Assembly: GCA_036311285.1 (NCBI GenBank)
Contig: JAXJQF010000020.1
Location: 1 to 19,233, forward strand
Direction: 5' to 3'
Source of the DNA: JAXJQF01 sp036311285
Lineage (GTDB): Bacteria > Pseudomonadota > Gammaproteobacteria > Enterobacterales > Succinivibrionaceae
DNA: 19,233 bases
The notes under the pieces were generated by a model that worked only from the letters and a program-made list of their open reading frames with translations, was not told the origin of the DNA and ran no database searches. This document shows positions 1 to 8,284 of this stretch, one piece after another (position 1 is the first letter of the stretch; each line of letters starts with the position of its first letter). The position numbers and the translations under genes were made by a program.

Positions 1-61
1 ATTAACTATTAAACAATACGAAAGAATTAGCAATTTTACATTTAAATAATCTTTACAAAAC

Positions 62-100
62 TGAGCTGAATTCCTGTTTTTCTCACAAGAATTTGGCTCA
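62..100. other. Imperfect stem-loop in the leader upstream of queA
   Basis: TGAGC at 62-66 and AATTC at 69-73 pair with GAATT at 89-93 and GCTCA at 96-100. A symmetric TG/TG internal loop separates two 5-bp helices, and the apical loop is 15 nt. No T-tract follows, so it does not look like a terminator. The rest of 1-200 is AT-rich with no credible gene. The role is unknown: it could be the 3' untranslated part of a gene outside the window, or chance pairing. Confidence 0.25.
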
Positions 101-182
101 AAACTCTAAAGTCAGGTATTATAAAAAAATTGTTTATTTTTTAATTATGAAGCATACGTCTCATTTTGAAAGAAGTTTCTTT

Positions 183-215
183 TTGATATCTTTTTTAATA
201 TCAATTGTATATAAT
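183..215 (+). promoter_or_regulatory. Possible sigma-70 promoter for queA-tgt
   Basis: A perfect TATAAT lies at 210-215, inside TATATAAT at 208-215. TTGATA at 183-188 resembles a -35 box, but the spacer is 21 nt to TATAAT, or 19 nt if TATATA at 208-213 is the real -10. The spacing is longer than ideal, so the -10 is more reliable than the -35. Transcription would begin near 222, leaving a short leader before the start codon at 251. Confidence 0.4.
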
Positions 216-250
216 TGTGTGAATTTGTTATTAGGTTTGAAGAGGATGTA

Positions 251-1345
251 ATGCAGAGAACAGATTTTTTCTTTGATTTGCCAGAAGAACTGATTGCGAA
301 GTTTCCTGCAGAGCAAAGAACACATAGTAGATTATTAACTCTTGAAGGACAAAGTGGGAATATTTGTGATAAGCACTTTTACGATATAGTTGATTTAATT
401 AACGAAGGTGATTTAATTGTTTTTAACAACACTAAGGTTATTCCTGCAAGAGCTTATGGAAAAAAATCTACTGGGGCTAATATTGAGATTCTAGTTGAAA
501 GGATAACAGGTGAACATACTGCTATTGTTCACTTAAAGTCTTCTCGTTCTCCAAAAGAAGGAGCAACTTTAATTTTTGACAATGGTTATGAAGCAATAAT
601 GAAAGCTCGTCATGGGGCTTTATTTGAATTGGAATTTACGTCAGAGAAGAGTGTTTTGACTATTTTAAATGAAATAGGTCATATTCCATTGCCTCCTTAT
701 ATTGATAGAGCTGACCAATTAAGTGACAAGGAACGCTATCAAACTGTATATTCAAGAATTCCTGGTGCTGTGGCTGCACCTACAGCGGGTTTGCATTTTG
801 ATGATGCTTTACTTGATAAACTAAAAGCAAAAGGGGTTGATTTTGCTTTTGTAACTCTTCATGTCGGAGCTGGTACATTTCAACCTGTAAAGGTTGATAA
901 TATTTTAGAACACCATATGCATTCAGAGTATGCTGAAGTGTCTCAAGAAGTAGTAGATAAGATTTTAAAAACAAGAGCTAATGGCAAACGAGTGATTGCA
1001 GTTGGCACCACTTCAGTTAGATCTCTTGAGAGTGCAGCATTAAAGTCTAAGGAAACATGTGGAGAAGTTATAGCTCCATTCAATTCAGATACTTCTATAT
1101 TCATTTATCCTGGTTACAAATTTAATGTAGTAGATGCTTTAATTACTAACTTTCATTTACCTGAATCGACTTTGATAATGTTAGTTAGTGCTTTTGCTGG
1201 TTACACCAATACAATGAATGCTTATAAACATGCAGTAAAAGAAAAGTATCGTTTTTTTAGTTACGGTGATGCAATGTTTATACAGAAGAATTTAAATCCT
1301 GAGTCTGCTGAACAAGTAGAAATTTTAGGTAAAGGAAATAAATAA
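251..1345 (+). CDS. queA: S-adenosylmethionine:tRNA ribosyltransferase-isomerase QueA
   Basis: QueA transfers and isomerises the ribosyl part of SAM onto preQ1 already inserted at tRNA position 34, giving epoxyqueuosine in the cytoplasm. The 364-residue product (E. coli about 356) carries the family blocks VFNNTKVIPAR (residues 57-67), IPLPPYIDR (about 145-153), AVAAPTAGLHF (173-183), FVTLHVGAGTFQPV and TNFHLPESTLIMLVSAFAGY, all nearly identical to E. coli. The reading frame is open from 215, but I chose ATG 251: AGAGG at 241-245 sits 5 nt upstream, and MQRTDFFFDLPEELIA matches the E. coli N-terminus, whereas the 12 extra residues have no counterpart. The stop codon overlaps the tgt start by one base (TAATG), so translation is probably coupled to the next enzyme user of the same tRNA position. 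Assignment is firm. Confidence 0.97.
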   Translation: MQRTDFFFDLPEELIAKFPAEQRTHSRLLTLEGQSGNICDKHFYDIVDLINEGDLIVFNNTKVIPARAYGKKSTGANIEILVERITGEHTAIVHLKSSRSPKEGATLIFDNGYEAIMKARHGALFELEFTSEKSVLTILNEIGHIPLPPYIDRADQLSDKERYQTVYSRIPGAVAAPTAGLHFDDALLDKLKAKGVDFAFVTLHVGAGTFQPVKVDNILEHHMHSEYAEVSQEVVDKILKTRANGKRVIAVGTTSVRSLESAALKSKETCGEVIAPFNSDTSIFIYPGYKFNVVDALITNFHLPESTLIMLVSAFAGYTNTMNAYKHAVKEKYRFFSYGDAMFIQKNLNPESAEQVEILGKGNK

Positions 1346-2457
1346 TGGAATTTGTAGTTAAGAAAACACAAGGGAAATCTCGTTTAGGTGAGATTCGATT
1401 AGGTAGAGGTACTATTCGAACTCCTGCTTTTATGCCTGTAGGTACTTATGGTACTGTTAAAGGAATGACTCCTGAGGAAGTAAAGGAGATTGGTGCTGAT
1501 ATTATACTTGGTAATACATTTCATTTATGGTTAAGACCAGGTTGTGAGATTATGGAAAAGCACGGCGATTTGCATGATTTTATGCATTGGGATAAGCCAA
1601 TTTTAACAGACTCTGGTGGTTTTCAGGTATTTAGTTTAGGTGCATTAAGAAAGATCAAAGAAGAAGGATGTTACTTTCAAAATCCTATTAATGGTAATAA
1701 GGTTTTTTTATCTCCTGAAGTTTCAATGCAAGTTCAAAAATCGTTAGGTTCTGATATTGTAATGATTTTTGATGAATGCACTCCTTATCCTGCAAGTCAT
1801 GATGTTGCAAAGAAGTCTATGGAGCTTAGCTTAAGATGGGCAAAGAGATCTAGAGAAGAGTTTGATAGACTTGGTAATCCAAATAACCTTTTTGGAATTA
1901 TCCAAGGAAGTGTTTATGAAGACCTTCGAGAAATTTCATTAAAGGGATTATTGGATATTGGCTTTGATGGATACGCTATCGGTGGTTTGGCTGTTGGTGA
2001 AGAAAAAGAGGAAATGCATAAAATTTTAGATTTTATCGTACCTAAGATGCCTACAGATAAACCAAGATACTTAATGGGGGTGGGTAAACCTCAAGATATT
2101 CTTGATGGAGTTTTAAGAGGTGTTGACATGTTTGATTGTGTAATGCCTACTAGAAACGCAAGAAACGCTCACTTATTCACAAGTCAAGGTATTGTAAAAC
2201 TTAGAAATGCGAAGTATAAGGACGATTCATCTCCGCTTGATCCAAATTGTGATTGTTATACTTGTCGTCACTATTCTAAAGCATATCTTCATCACTTAGA
2301 TAAATGTGGAGAAATGTTGGGAGCAAGACTTAACACAATTCATAATCTAAGATTCTATCAAAAGCTAATGCAAGATATTAGAGATAATATTGAAAAAGGA
2401 ACATTAGAACAATTTGCTGAAGAATTTTTCAAGATTTATCCATTAGAAGATAGATAG
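1345..2457 (+). CDS. tgt: tRNA-guanine transglycosylase Tgt
   Basis: Tgt exchanges guanine-34 in GUN-anticodon tRNAs (Asp, Asn, His, Tyr) for preQ1, the step before QueA. The 370-residue protein is close to the E. coli length. The catalytic aspartates are visible: D89 in LTDSGGFQVFS and D264 in DMFDCVMPTRNARN. The zinc site is complete, with C302, C304 and C307 (DCDCYTC) and H333 (LNTIHNLRFYQ). GNTFHLWLRPG and FGIIQGSVYEDLR are standard substrate-pocket blocks. The ATG overlaps the queA stop by one base, as expected for a coupled two-gene queuosine operon. In E. coli yajC-secDF follow directly; here a terminator and a new promoter separate them. No oddities seen. Confidence 0.97.
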   Translation: MEFVVKKTQGKSRLGEIRLGRGTIRTPAFMPVGTYGTVKGMTPEEVKEIGADIILGNTFHLWLRPGCEIMEKHGDLHDFMHWDKPILTDSGGFQVFSLGALRKIKEEGCYFQNPINGNKVFLSPEVSMQVQKSLGSDIVMIFDECTPYPASHDVAKKSMELSLRWAKRSREEFDRLGNPNNLFGIIQGSVYEDLREISLKGLLDIGFDGYAIGGLAVGEEKEEMHKILDFIVPKMPTDKPRYLMGVGKPQDILDGVLRGVDMFDCVMPTRNARNAHLFTSQGIVKLRNAKYKDDSSPLDPNCDCYTCRHYSKAYLHHLDKCGEMLGARLNTIHNLRFYQKLMQDIRDNIEKGTLEQFAEEFFKIYPLEDR

Positions 2458-2460
2458 TAA

Positions 2461-2507
2461 AAAGCATTGTTGCTTTGAAATTATAACTAGATGTTAATAA
2501 TTAACAT
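2461..2507. repeat. Two short inverted repeats after tgt
   Basis: AAAGCA/TGCTTT (2461-2466, 2471-2476) forms a 6-bp hairpin with a TTGT loop directly after the tgt stop. ATGTTAAT/ATTAACAT (2491-2498, 2500-2507) is a perfect 8-bp inverted repeat around a single A. Both lie upstream of the operon terminator. They may stabilise the 3' end of the transcript, or the second may be a protein-binding site; AT-rich sequence also makes such palindromes by chance. Confidence 0.3.
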
Positions 2508-2534
2508 ATAAAGTTATTAATACTGAATTATAAG

Positions 2535-2563
2535 CCTTCTGTTGATTATGACAGAAGGTTTTT
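2535..2563 (+). terminator. Rho-independent terminator after queA-tgt
   Basis: CCTTCTGT (2535-2542) pairs perfectly with ACAGAAGG (2551-2558) across an 8-nt loop. The stem is extended at the base by A/T and G/T pairs and followed directly by TTTTT (2559-2563). It lies 78 bases after the tgt stop and closes the queuosine operon. Confidence 0.85.
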
Positions 2564-2628
2564 ATATTTGGGTTTTGAGTGATGTTTTATTACAGTATCA
2601 TTTTTTTTCAACCTTAAAATCGAACAAT

Positions 2629-2664
2629 TTTTATAAAGAATTATGCCTTAATATAATGTATAAT
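2629..2664 (+). promoter_or_regulatory. Putative promoter of the yajC-secDF operon
   Basis: Two consecutive TATAAT hexamers lie at 2652-2657 and 2659-2664, with only poorly matching -35 sequences (TTTTAT at 2629-2634, 17 nt before the first). It sits between the tgt terminator and the yajC start, where a promoter is needed. The leader would be about 60 nt. Confidence 0.5.
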
Positions 2665-2729
2665 GCTTGAGTCAGAAATTTTATGAATTAATTTTGCAAA
2701 GTTAATAATTTAAATTTGAGGTTACATAT

Positions 2730-3083
2730 ATGAATTTATTTCCTGAAGCTTTTGCCAATGAAGGTGTAGCTCCAGCTCCACAAGGCGATATGTCTTTCTT
2801 AATTATAATGGCTGTGTTTATGTTAGGTTTTTATATTTTTGTATTAAGACCACAAAACAAGAGAAAAAAAGAACAACAGAACATTTTAAATGAAATGAAG
2901 GTTGGAGATGAAGTACTAACTAATGGTGGTATGATTGGTCGTATTGTAAAGATCAGTGAAGATAAAGACACTTATACTTTAGAAATCAGTGACAATGTAA
3001 TGGTTAAGTTTAAGAAAGCATATATTGTTTGTCCAGTACCAAAGGGTTCTTTAGAAGAAAATAAAGTTCCTGCTAAGAAATAA
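2730..3083 (+). CDS. yajC: Preprotein translocase accessory subunit YajC
   Basis: YajC is a small inner-membrane protein that associates with SecD and SecF. The 117 residues (E. coli 110) show a short N-terminal region rich in Ala and Pro, one membrane helix at about 21-38, and then the family motif FVLRPQNKRKKEQQ (37-50) with positive-inside charges. The cytoplasmic domain begins with VGDEVLTNGGMIGRI (58-72), the best conserved block of the family. GAGG at about 2718-2722 lies roughly 8 nt before the ATG. It is the first gene of the yajC-secD-secF operon, 24 nt before secD. Assignment is clear from both sequence and context. Confidence 0.95.
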   Translation: MNLFPEAFANEGVAPAPQGDMSFLIIMAVFMLGFYIFVLRPQNKRKKEQQNILNEMKVGDEVLTNGGMIGRIVKISEDKDTYTLEISDNVMVKFKKAYIVCPVPKGSLEENKVPAKK

Positions 3084-3107
3084 ATTTATAACAAAAGGGA
3101 ATAAGCA

Positions 3108-4982
3108 GTGATTAATAAGTATCCATTATGGAAGAACATCATGATAGTGTTTGTTCTTGCTGTTGGTCTGATTTATGCCTTACCAAACTTATACGGTGAA
3201 GATCAGGCAATTCAGATATCAGGTGCTAGAGGTGTTTCTCTAGAAAAGAAGGACTACGCTTTTATTGAAGAAAAATTAAAGGAAGAATGTTCTGATTGTA
3301 AGCTTGAACATAACGAAGGCCAAGCTCTTATCAGATTTAAAGATAATGATTTAAGATTAAAGGTTAAGGAAGCTTTAGTTAAGAGTTTAGGTGATAAGTA
3401 TGTTGTTGCTTTAAACTTAGCTGCAGCTACTCCAGACTGGTTAAAGAACATCGGAGCTCGTCCATTAAAACTGGGTTTAGATTTAAGAGGTGGTTTACAT
3501 TTCTTAATGGAAGTTGATATGGATGAAGCGATGAAGAAGATTGTTACTCAAACAGTTCAAGACTTCCGTTCAGAATTAAGACAAGAAAAAATCAGGTTAT
3601 CTGGAGCATATGCAAAGGATCGTGTTGTTTATGTAACTTTCCGTGATGAGGATAGTAAAGAAGCAGCAATGAGATTTTTGGCTGATAAGCATCAAGATAT
3701 GCTTTTTAAGGATGAATCTGACGATAAGTTTGTAATCACAGCTACAATGAAGCCTGAAAAGATTAAAGATATTAAGACTTATGCTGTTGAACAAAATATC
3801 ACAATCATAAGAAACCGTGTTAATGAATTAGGTGTTGCTGAACCGTTAGTTCAAAGACAAGGCGCTGACCGTATCGTTGTTGAATTACCAGGTATTGAAG
3901 ATAGTGCTAGAGCAAAAGAAATCTTAGGTGCTACAGCTACATTAGAATTTAGATTAGTTGATACATCTGCAGATCTTCAAAGCGCTGTAAATGGAGCGAT
4001 TCCATCTGGTAGTGAATTGATTGATGGTAAGGATGGTATACCTGTAGTTGTTAGCAAGAGAGTAGTGTTAACAGGCGATCATATCGTAGATGCTAAGAGT
4101 GGTATGGATGAAAATAATCGCCCAGAAGTTAACATTCGCTTAGATTCAAAGGGTGGTTCAATCATGTCTGATTTCAGTAAGGACCACATTGGACAACCTA
4201 TGGCAACTAACTTTATTGAATATAAGGTTGTTGAAGACGAAGCTGGAAAGAAAGAAGCGGCGTTAAAAGGTGTTCCTTATAAAGCTAAATTTAAGAAGGT
4301 TGAACAAATTATTAACGTTGCAACAATTCAATCTAGATTAGGTTCTCAATTTAGAATAACTGGTTTAGATAGCAATGCAGAAGCTCATAACTTAGCATTA
4401 TTATTAAGAGCAGGTGCTTTGATTGCTCCTATTCAAATTGTTGAAGAAAGAAACATTGGTCCTAGCCTTGGTAAGCAAAATATCCACAACGGTATGGAAG
4501 CAATGTTATGGGGTTTAGGTATTCTTTCATTATTTATGATCTTTTATTATAAGGCGTTCGGTTTTATTGCAAACATCGCATTGCTATTTAATTTCGTGTT
4601 GTTAGTTGGTGTTATGTCAATGATTCCAGGAGCAACTATGACCTTACCAGGTATAGCAGGTATAGTGTTAACCATAGGTATGGCGGTGGATGCTAACGTA
4701 CTTATTTATGAACGTATAAGAGAAGAAATTAGAAATGGCAGAAGCATTCAACAATCTATTCATTTAGGGTACGAAAGAGCTTTTGCAACAATTTTAGACT
4801 CTAATATTACATCAATGTTAGTTGCTTTAGTATTGTTCTTAGTTGGTACAGGTTCAGTTAAGGGCTTTGCTTTAGTGTTAATGATTGGTTTGGCTTGTTC
4901 TATGTTCACATCTGTAACTGCGTGTCGTGCTATTGTTAACATAATTTGGGGCGGTCGTACAGTTAAGAAGTTATATGTTTAA
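3108..4982 (+). CDS. secD: Protein translocase subunit SecD
   Basis: SecD works with SecF in the inner membrane and uses the proton-motive force to pull secreted proteins through SecYEG from the periplasmic side. The 624-residue protein (E. coli 615) has an N-terminal helix at about 10-28, the LGLDLRGG signature at 122-129, a large periplasmic domain, and five further helices from about 464. The functional fourth-helix block TIGMAVDANVLIYERIREE contains D528, the equivalent of the conserved proton-path aspartate. The start codon is GTG at 3108, preceded by AAGGGA at 3095-3100 with 7-nt spacing; the translated N-terminus INKYPLWKN matches the family. secF follows after 12 nt. No truncation or unusual composition was seen. 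Confidence 0.97.
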   Translation: MINKYPLWKNIMIVFVLAVGLIYALPNLYGEDQAIQISGARGVSLEKKDYAFIEEKLKEECSDCKLEHNEGQALIRFKDNDLRLKVKEALVKSLGDKYVVALNLAAATPDWLKNIGARPLKLGLDLRGGLHFLMEVDMDEAMKKIVTQTVQDFRSELRQEKIRLSGAYAKDRVVYVTFRDEDSKEAAMRFLADKHQDMLFKDESDDKFVITATMKPEKIKDIKTYAVEQNITIIRNRVNELGVAEPLVQRQGADRIVVELPGIEDSARAKEILGATATLEFRLVDTSADLQSAVNGAIPSGSELIDGKDGIPVVVSKRVVLTGDHIVDAKSGMDENNRPEVNIRLDSKGGSIMSDFSKDHIGQPMATNFIEYKVVEDEAGKKEAALKGVPYKAKFKKVEQIINVATIQSRLGSQFRITGLDSNAEAHNLALLLRAGALIAPIQIVEERNIGPSLGKQNIHNGMEAMLWGLGILSLFMIFYYKAFGFIANIALLFNFVLLVGVMSMIPGATMTLPGIAGIVLTIGMAVDANVLIYERIREEIRNGRSIQQSIHLGYERAFATILDSNITSMLVALVLFLVGTGSVKGFALVLMIGLACSMFTSVTACRAIVNIIWGGRTVKKLYV

Positions 4983-4994
4983 GGGAGAAGAGAA

Positions 4995-5939
4995 ATGTTC
5001 CAAATTATAAAACCAGGTACTGTTATCCCTTTTATGAAGATAGCAAAGCCTGTTGAAGTTCTAATGATTGTTTTAGTTGTTGCATGTATTTTTTCAGTAT
5101 GCACAAAGGGTTTAAATTTAGGTCTTGATTTCACTGGTGGGGTAATTATTGAGGCTAAATATGAACAAGATGCAAATTTAGAAAAGATTAGAGCTGATTT
5201 AGAAAAGAATGGTATCAGTGGTGCTATCGTTCAGAATTTTGGTACAACAAAGGACGTTTCTATCAGAATTCAACCAAAGAACGGTGAAAGTCAAGAAACA
5301 ATAACTGAAAAGGTTAAAACTACAGTTGTAGCGGGTGATAGTAATGCTCAGGTTACTCGTTCAGAATATGTAGGTCCATCAGTTGGTGAAGAATTGGTGA
5401 CAAGTGGTATTGTTGCGATTTTAGTATCATTGATTATCCTACTTGTATATATTGCTTTACGATTTGAATGGAGAATGGCCTCAGGTGCGATTATTTCATT
5501 AGCATATGACGTGTTTGTAGTATTAGGTATTTTCTCGTTTTGGGAAATTGAATATGACTTAACAGTTTTAGCGGCGGTGTTAACAGTATTAGGTTACTCA
5601 TTAAACGATAAAATTGTTGTGTTCGATAGAATTAGAGAAAATGCTAGACGCTATCATAAGATGCCAATGCAAAGATTATTCGATGTGTCATTAACTGAAA
5701 CTTTGTCAAGAACAATAATCACTTCAGGTACAACTTTAATTACTGTAGTTGCATTATTCCTTCTTGGTGGTGAAATGATTCATGGTTTCTCATTAGCATT
5801 ACTTATTGGTATTGTTTATGGTACTATTTCGTCAATTTATGTTGCTTCAACTTGGCCTTTAATTTTTAACATTCAACGTGAACATTTGTTACCTGTTGAA
5901 GTTAAGAAAGACCAAGAAGAAATTTCTGAACTAGACTAA
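4995..5939 (+). CDS. secF: Protein translocase subunit SecF
   Basis: SecF is the partner of SecD in the SecDF-YajC complex. The 314-residue product (E. coli 323) has helix 1 at about 22-37, the LGLDFTGG signature at 42-49, a short periplasmic domain, and five more helices from about 137 to 295. GYSLNDKIVVFDRIREN (200-216) holds the conserved membrane aspartate D205 and the DRIREN loop. AAGGGAG at 4981-4987 precedes the ATG with about 7-nt spacing and overlaps the end of secD, suggesting close translational coupling. The acidic tail after residue 300 is short. It is the last gene of the operon, followed by a strong hairpin terminator. Confidence 0.97.
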   Translation: MFQIIKPGTVIPFMKIAKPVEVLMIVLVVACIFSVCTKGLNLGLDFTGGVIIEAKYEQDANLEKIRADLEKNGISGAIVQNFGTTKDVSIRIQPKNGESQETITEKVKTTVVAGDSNAQVTRSEYVGPSVGEELVTSGIVAILVSLIILLVYIALRFEWRMASGAIISLAYDVFVVLGIFSFWEIEYDLTVLAAVLTVLGYSLNDKIVVFDRIRENARRYHKMPMQRLFDVSLTETLSRTIITSGTTLITVVALFLLGGEMIHGFSLALLIGIVYGTISSIYVASTWPLIFNIQREHLLPVEVKKDQEEISELD

Positions 5940-5957
5940 TAATATTTAGTTATCTAT

Positions 5958-5999
5958 AAAAAAGTAATCGATGTTTAATCGGTTACTTTTTTGTTTTTT
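5958..5999 (+). terminator. Rho-independent terminator after secF
   Basis: A 15-bp stem (5958-5972 with 5978-5992, one G/T wobble) closes on the 5-nt loop GTTTA and continues into T6-G-T6. The A6/T6 outer parts mean it could also act in the reverse direction. It separates yajC-secD-secF from the lipoprotein gene that follows. Confidence 0.88.
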
Positions 6000-6024
6000 A
6001 TTATTTATAAATGTAGAGTATAAT
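5997..6024 (+). promoter_or_regulatory. Putative promoter of the nlpI-like gene
   Basis: TATAAT is perfect at 6019-6024. TTTATT at 5997-6002 is a weak -35 at 16-nt spacing and overlaps the tail of the secF terminator. Transcription would start near 6031, giving a leader of about 30 nt with only a weak GGA as ribosome binding site before ATG 6061. Confidence 0.5.
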
Positions 6025-6060
6025 ACTGTTATTGTTAGAATAATAAGCATCGGATAGATT

Positions 6061-7008
6061 ATGTTAAAAAAATATAAGGCTTTTTTATTATTGTTCCTAC
6101 TCATGTCTTTTTCGGGATGTAATTCAACATATAAAGTAGTTGATAATCCAAATAAAATACACATTAATCCCGATTATATAATTATAGAACAACCAAGGGT
6201 TGTAAAAGATCAAGAAATTCAAGAGTTGTTAGCCTTAAATTTTGTAAAGGGAAATCTTAATCGTCGTCAGCAAGTTCTATTAGAATATGAAAAGGCTGTA
6301 AAAAACGATATGTTGGGGCTGGATTTAATAGCTAAATACATTCTCGTTAATTTAATCAAATTTGAGAACGAATACGCTCCTGCGTGGAATTTGTATGGAA
6401 ACTTGTTATTTAAAAGTGGAAATTACTTAGAAGCATATGATGCTTTTGATGCAGCTGTTGATATCGACCCAAATTTAGTTTCAACATATTTAAATCGCGG
6501 TATTGCACTGTATTATGGAAAGAGATCAAGCGTAGCTTACGATGATATCTATAAAGTGTATATGAATGATAGAAATGACCCATATATTATGATGTGGTTA
6601 TACCTAGTTGAACAAAACATAAGACCAGATGAAGCTTTAAAGAATTTATCTGAAAGATATCGTTTGGTTGTATCAAAAGATAATAATTGGGCATATAAAA
6701 TTATTGATGTTATTTTAGGGGACTTAAGTGAAGATGAGTTTTGGAGAACTATCTTTGAGAATAATTTGCTTGAAGAAGGTGGTGAAATCAATAAGCCAGA
6801 AAGACTGTGTGAAGCTTATTTTTACTTAGGAAAATATCATCAAATTAATGGTGAAAAAGAAGTAGCTCAAGATTATTTTAAGTTAAGTTTAATGACTAAT
6901 GTAAAATATTTTATTGAATATCAAAGTTCTACTTATGAAGTAAATCTGTATAAGAAGATTTTGAATGAAGAGATTTTAGAAGTAAAAACAAATTCTGAAA
7001 ATAAATAA
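6061..7008 (+). CDS. nlpI: NlpI-like TPR lipoprotein
   Basis: NlpI is an outer-membrane lipoprotein that in E. coli serves as adaptor for the Prc protease and links murein hydrolases. The 315-residue protein begins with a lipoprotein signal, MLKKYKAFLLLFLLMSFSGC, with the acylated cysteine at 20 followed by Asn, which does not signal inner-membrane retention. TPR repeats span about 105-170; the run YLNRGIALYYGKRSSVAYDD (143-162) and RNDPYIMMWLYLVEQ (171-185) match E. coli NlpI almost position by position, and FYLGKYHQINGE near the C-terminus matches its FYLGKYYLSLGD. In E. coli nlpI sits beside pnp, so its place between secF and trmJ is a different neighbourhood. No terminator is visible before trmJ, so the two may be co-transcribed. 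Confidence 0.85.
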   Translation: MLKKYKAFLLLFLLMSFSGCNSTYKVVDNPNKIHINPDYIIIEQPRVVKDQEIQELLALNFVKGNLNRRQQVLLEYEKAVKNDMLGLDLIAKYILVNLIKFENEYAPAWNLYGNLLFKSGNYLEAYDAFDAAVDIDPNLVSTYLNRGIALYYGKRSSVAYDDIYKVYMNDRNDPYIMMWLYLVEQNIRPDEALKNLSERYRLVVSKDNNWAYKIIDVILGDLSEDEFWRTIFENNLLEEGGEINKPERLCEAYFYLGKYHQINGEKEVAQDYFKLSLMTNVKYFIEYQSSTYEVNLYKKILNEEILEVKTNSENK

Positions 7009-7077
7009 ATATATATATATTCTTTAAATAATTACTAACATGAAATTTAACAAATACCAAATATAGAGTATTGTAAG

Positions 7078-7851
7078 ATGGGATTAGAAAATTCAAAATA
7101 TCTTGATAATGTTGCTATAGTTTTAGTAGACCCGAGTCATATTGGTAATATAGGTTCAGCTGCAAGAGCTGTAAAGACAATGGGTATTTACGATCTTAGA
7201 ATCGTAACTGATAAAGAGGTGATAACACCAGAATCTTTATCTCTTTCTAAAACAGCTAGAGATGTTCTTGAAAACGCTAAGGTTTTTAAAAGTTTAGATG
7301 ATGCATTAGCTGACGTAACTCTAGTTGCAGGTACATCAGCCAGAGAAAGGTCCATTCAGTTACCTCTTTATCAACCTAAAGAAGCTGTTGAAAAGATTTC
7401 AGAACACGTTTTTTTAGATCAAAAGTGTGCAATTATTTTTGGTAGAGAGCGAAGTGGTCTAACTAATGAAGAACTTCAACGTTGTGATATTCATATAAAC
7501 ATCGATGCAAACCCTGAATATACTTCATTAAACCTAGCAATGAGTGTACAGGTATTAAGTTACGAACTTCGTCAAAAGATTGTTACAAGTTCACTACCAA
7601 AACCAAGTGTAAATGTTGAATATTTAAGAAAGCCTACTCATGATGAAGTTGAAGCTTATTATAATTTTATTGAGAAACAACTTTTAGAATGTGGTTTCTT
7701 AAAGGATGGTCATAATGGAAAGGTTATGGGACAGATAAGAAGAGTTTACGCTAAGGCAGATCTCACATACCATGAACTTAGAATTTTATATGGAACATTA
7801 GCCTCGATGATCAAACATAATCCAAATAGTAGTAAAGATAAAGAAGAATAA
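7078..7851 (+). CDS. trmJ: tRNA (cytidine/uridine-2'-O-)-methyltransferase TrmJ
   Basis: TrmJ 2'-O-methylates the nucleoside at tRNA position 32 using SAM; it is a SPOUT-fold dimer. The 257 residues (E. coli 246) contain the SPOUT motifs in order: HIGNIGSAARA (21-31, with catalytic-region N23 and R30), AIIFGRERSGL (118-128) and NPEYTSLNLAMSVQVLSYELR (145-165), which build the knot and SAM pocket. The C-terminal helical part ends with YHELRILYGTLASMIKH, as in enterobacterial TrmJ. The ATG at 7078 lacks a good Shine-Dalgarno sequence (only TAAG nearby). In E. coli trmJ lies directly upstream of iscR-iscS; here it keeps that position relative to iscS, but iscR is absent from between them. Confidence 0.93.
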   Translation: MGLENSKYLDNVAIVLVDPSHIGNIGSAARAVKTMGIYDLRIVTDKEVITPESLSLSKTARDVLENAKVFKSLDDALADVTLVAGTSARERSIQLPLYQPKEAVEKISEHVFLDQKCAIIFGRERSGLTNEELQRCDIHINIDANPEYTSLNLAMSVQVLSYELRQKIVTSSLPKPSVNVEYLRKPTHDEVEAYYNFIEKQLLECGFLKDGHNGKVMGQIRRVYAKADLTYHELRILYGTLASMIKHNPNSSKDKEE

Positions 7852-8097
7852 ATAGTTCAGTAAATAATTGTTTGAATTTAAATATGCTTAAAATAAATAT
7901 AGGAATAATTAAGGATATTTAAACAAGATATTTAGTCGAGATATGAAGTAAACTTATTATTTAAGTAAAACTAGATTCAGTGGTCTTAAGTATTATCAAG
8001 GTATAAATAGATTTAATCAAAGTTTTGAAAGGTCTATTAATGCTTAAGAGTTATCAAAAAAGTAAACATTGTATTAAGCATAAAGTTTATAAAATAT

Positions 8098-8141
8098 AAA
8101 AGAGTGATATGTTTTCTCATGTGGCTCTTTTATTGCTTTTT
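8098..8141 (+). terminator. Probable terminator after trmJ
   Basis: AAAAGAG plus TGATATG (8098-8111) pairs with CATGTGG plus CTCTTTT (8118-8131) across the loop TTTTCT. The 14-position stem contains one G-G mismatch and two G/T wobbles. It is followed by a discontinuous T-rich tail (ATTGCTTTTT to 8141). It lies about 250 bases after the trmJ stop, so any trmJ transcript has a long 3' end. Confidence 0.6.
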
Positions 8142-8182
8142 ATAATGTTGGTAAAAATTATTCAAATTTGATTAAATCTTAT

Positions 8183-8218
8183 CAAAAACAACAACCATTG
8201 ATTTTGATGTTGTTTTTG
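8183..8218. terminator. Second hairpin, possible bidirectional terminator
   Basis: CAAAAACAACA (8183-8193) pairs perfectly with TGTTGTTTTTG (8208-8218), an 11-bp stem with a 14-nt loop. The 3' arm is itself T-rich and the 5' arm A-rich, so it could end transcripts from either side. It lies 52 bases after the first hairpin and about 60 bases before the putative -10 of the next operon. Confidence 0.45.
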
Positions 8219-8278
8219 TTTGTCTATATTTCTAATATGTTTTTTTATAAAAGTTAATAGAAATTGTTTATTTTGTAG

Positions 8279-8284
8279 TATGAT
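8279..8284 (+). promoter_or_regulatory. Possible -10 box for the HMA/Fur-like pair
   Basis: TATGAT at 8279-8284 resembles a -10 element, but no -35 with correct spacing is visible. If used, transcription would begin near 8291, about 57 nt before the preferred start codon at 8348. Confidence 0.3.

Noticed and set aside
101..250. preQ1 riboswitch upstream of queA
   Set aside because: The leader has no sequence resembling the preQ1-I core with its C-rich loop and A-rich tail, and queA acts after preQ1 is already in tRNA.
7009..7020. (AT)6 tract after nlpI as a phase-variable repeat
   Set aside because: It is short, lies outside coding sequence, and is expected in AT-rich intergenic DNA.
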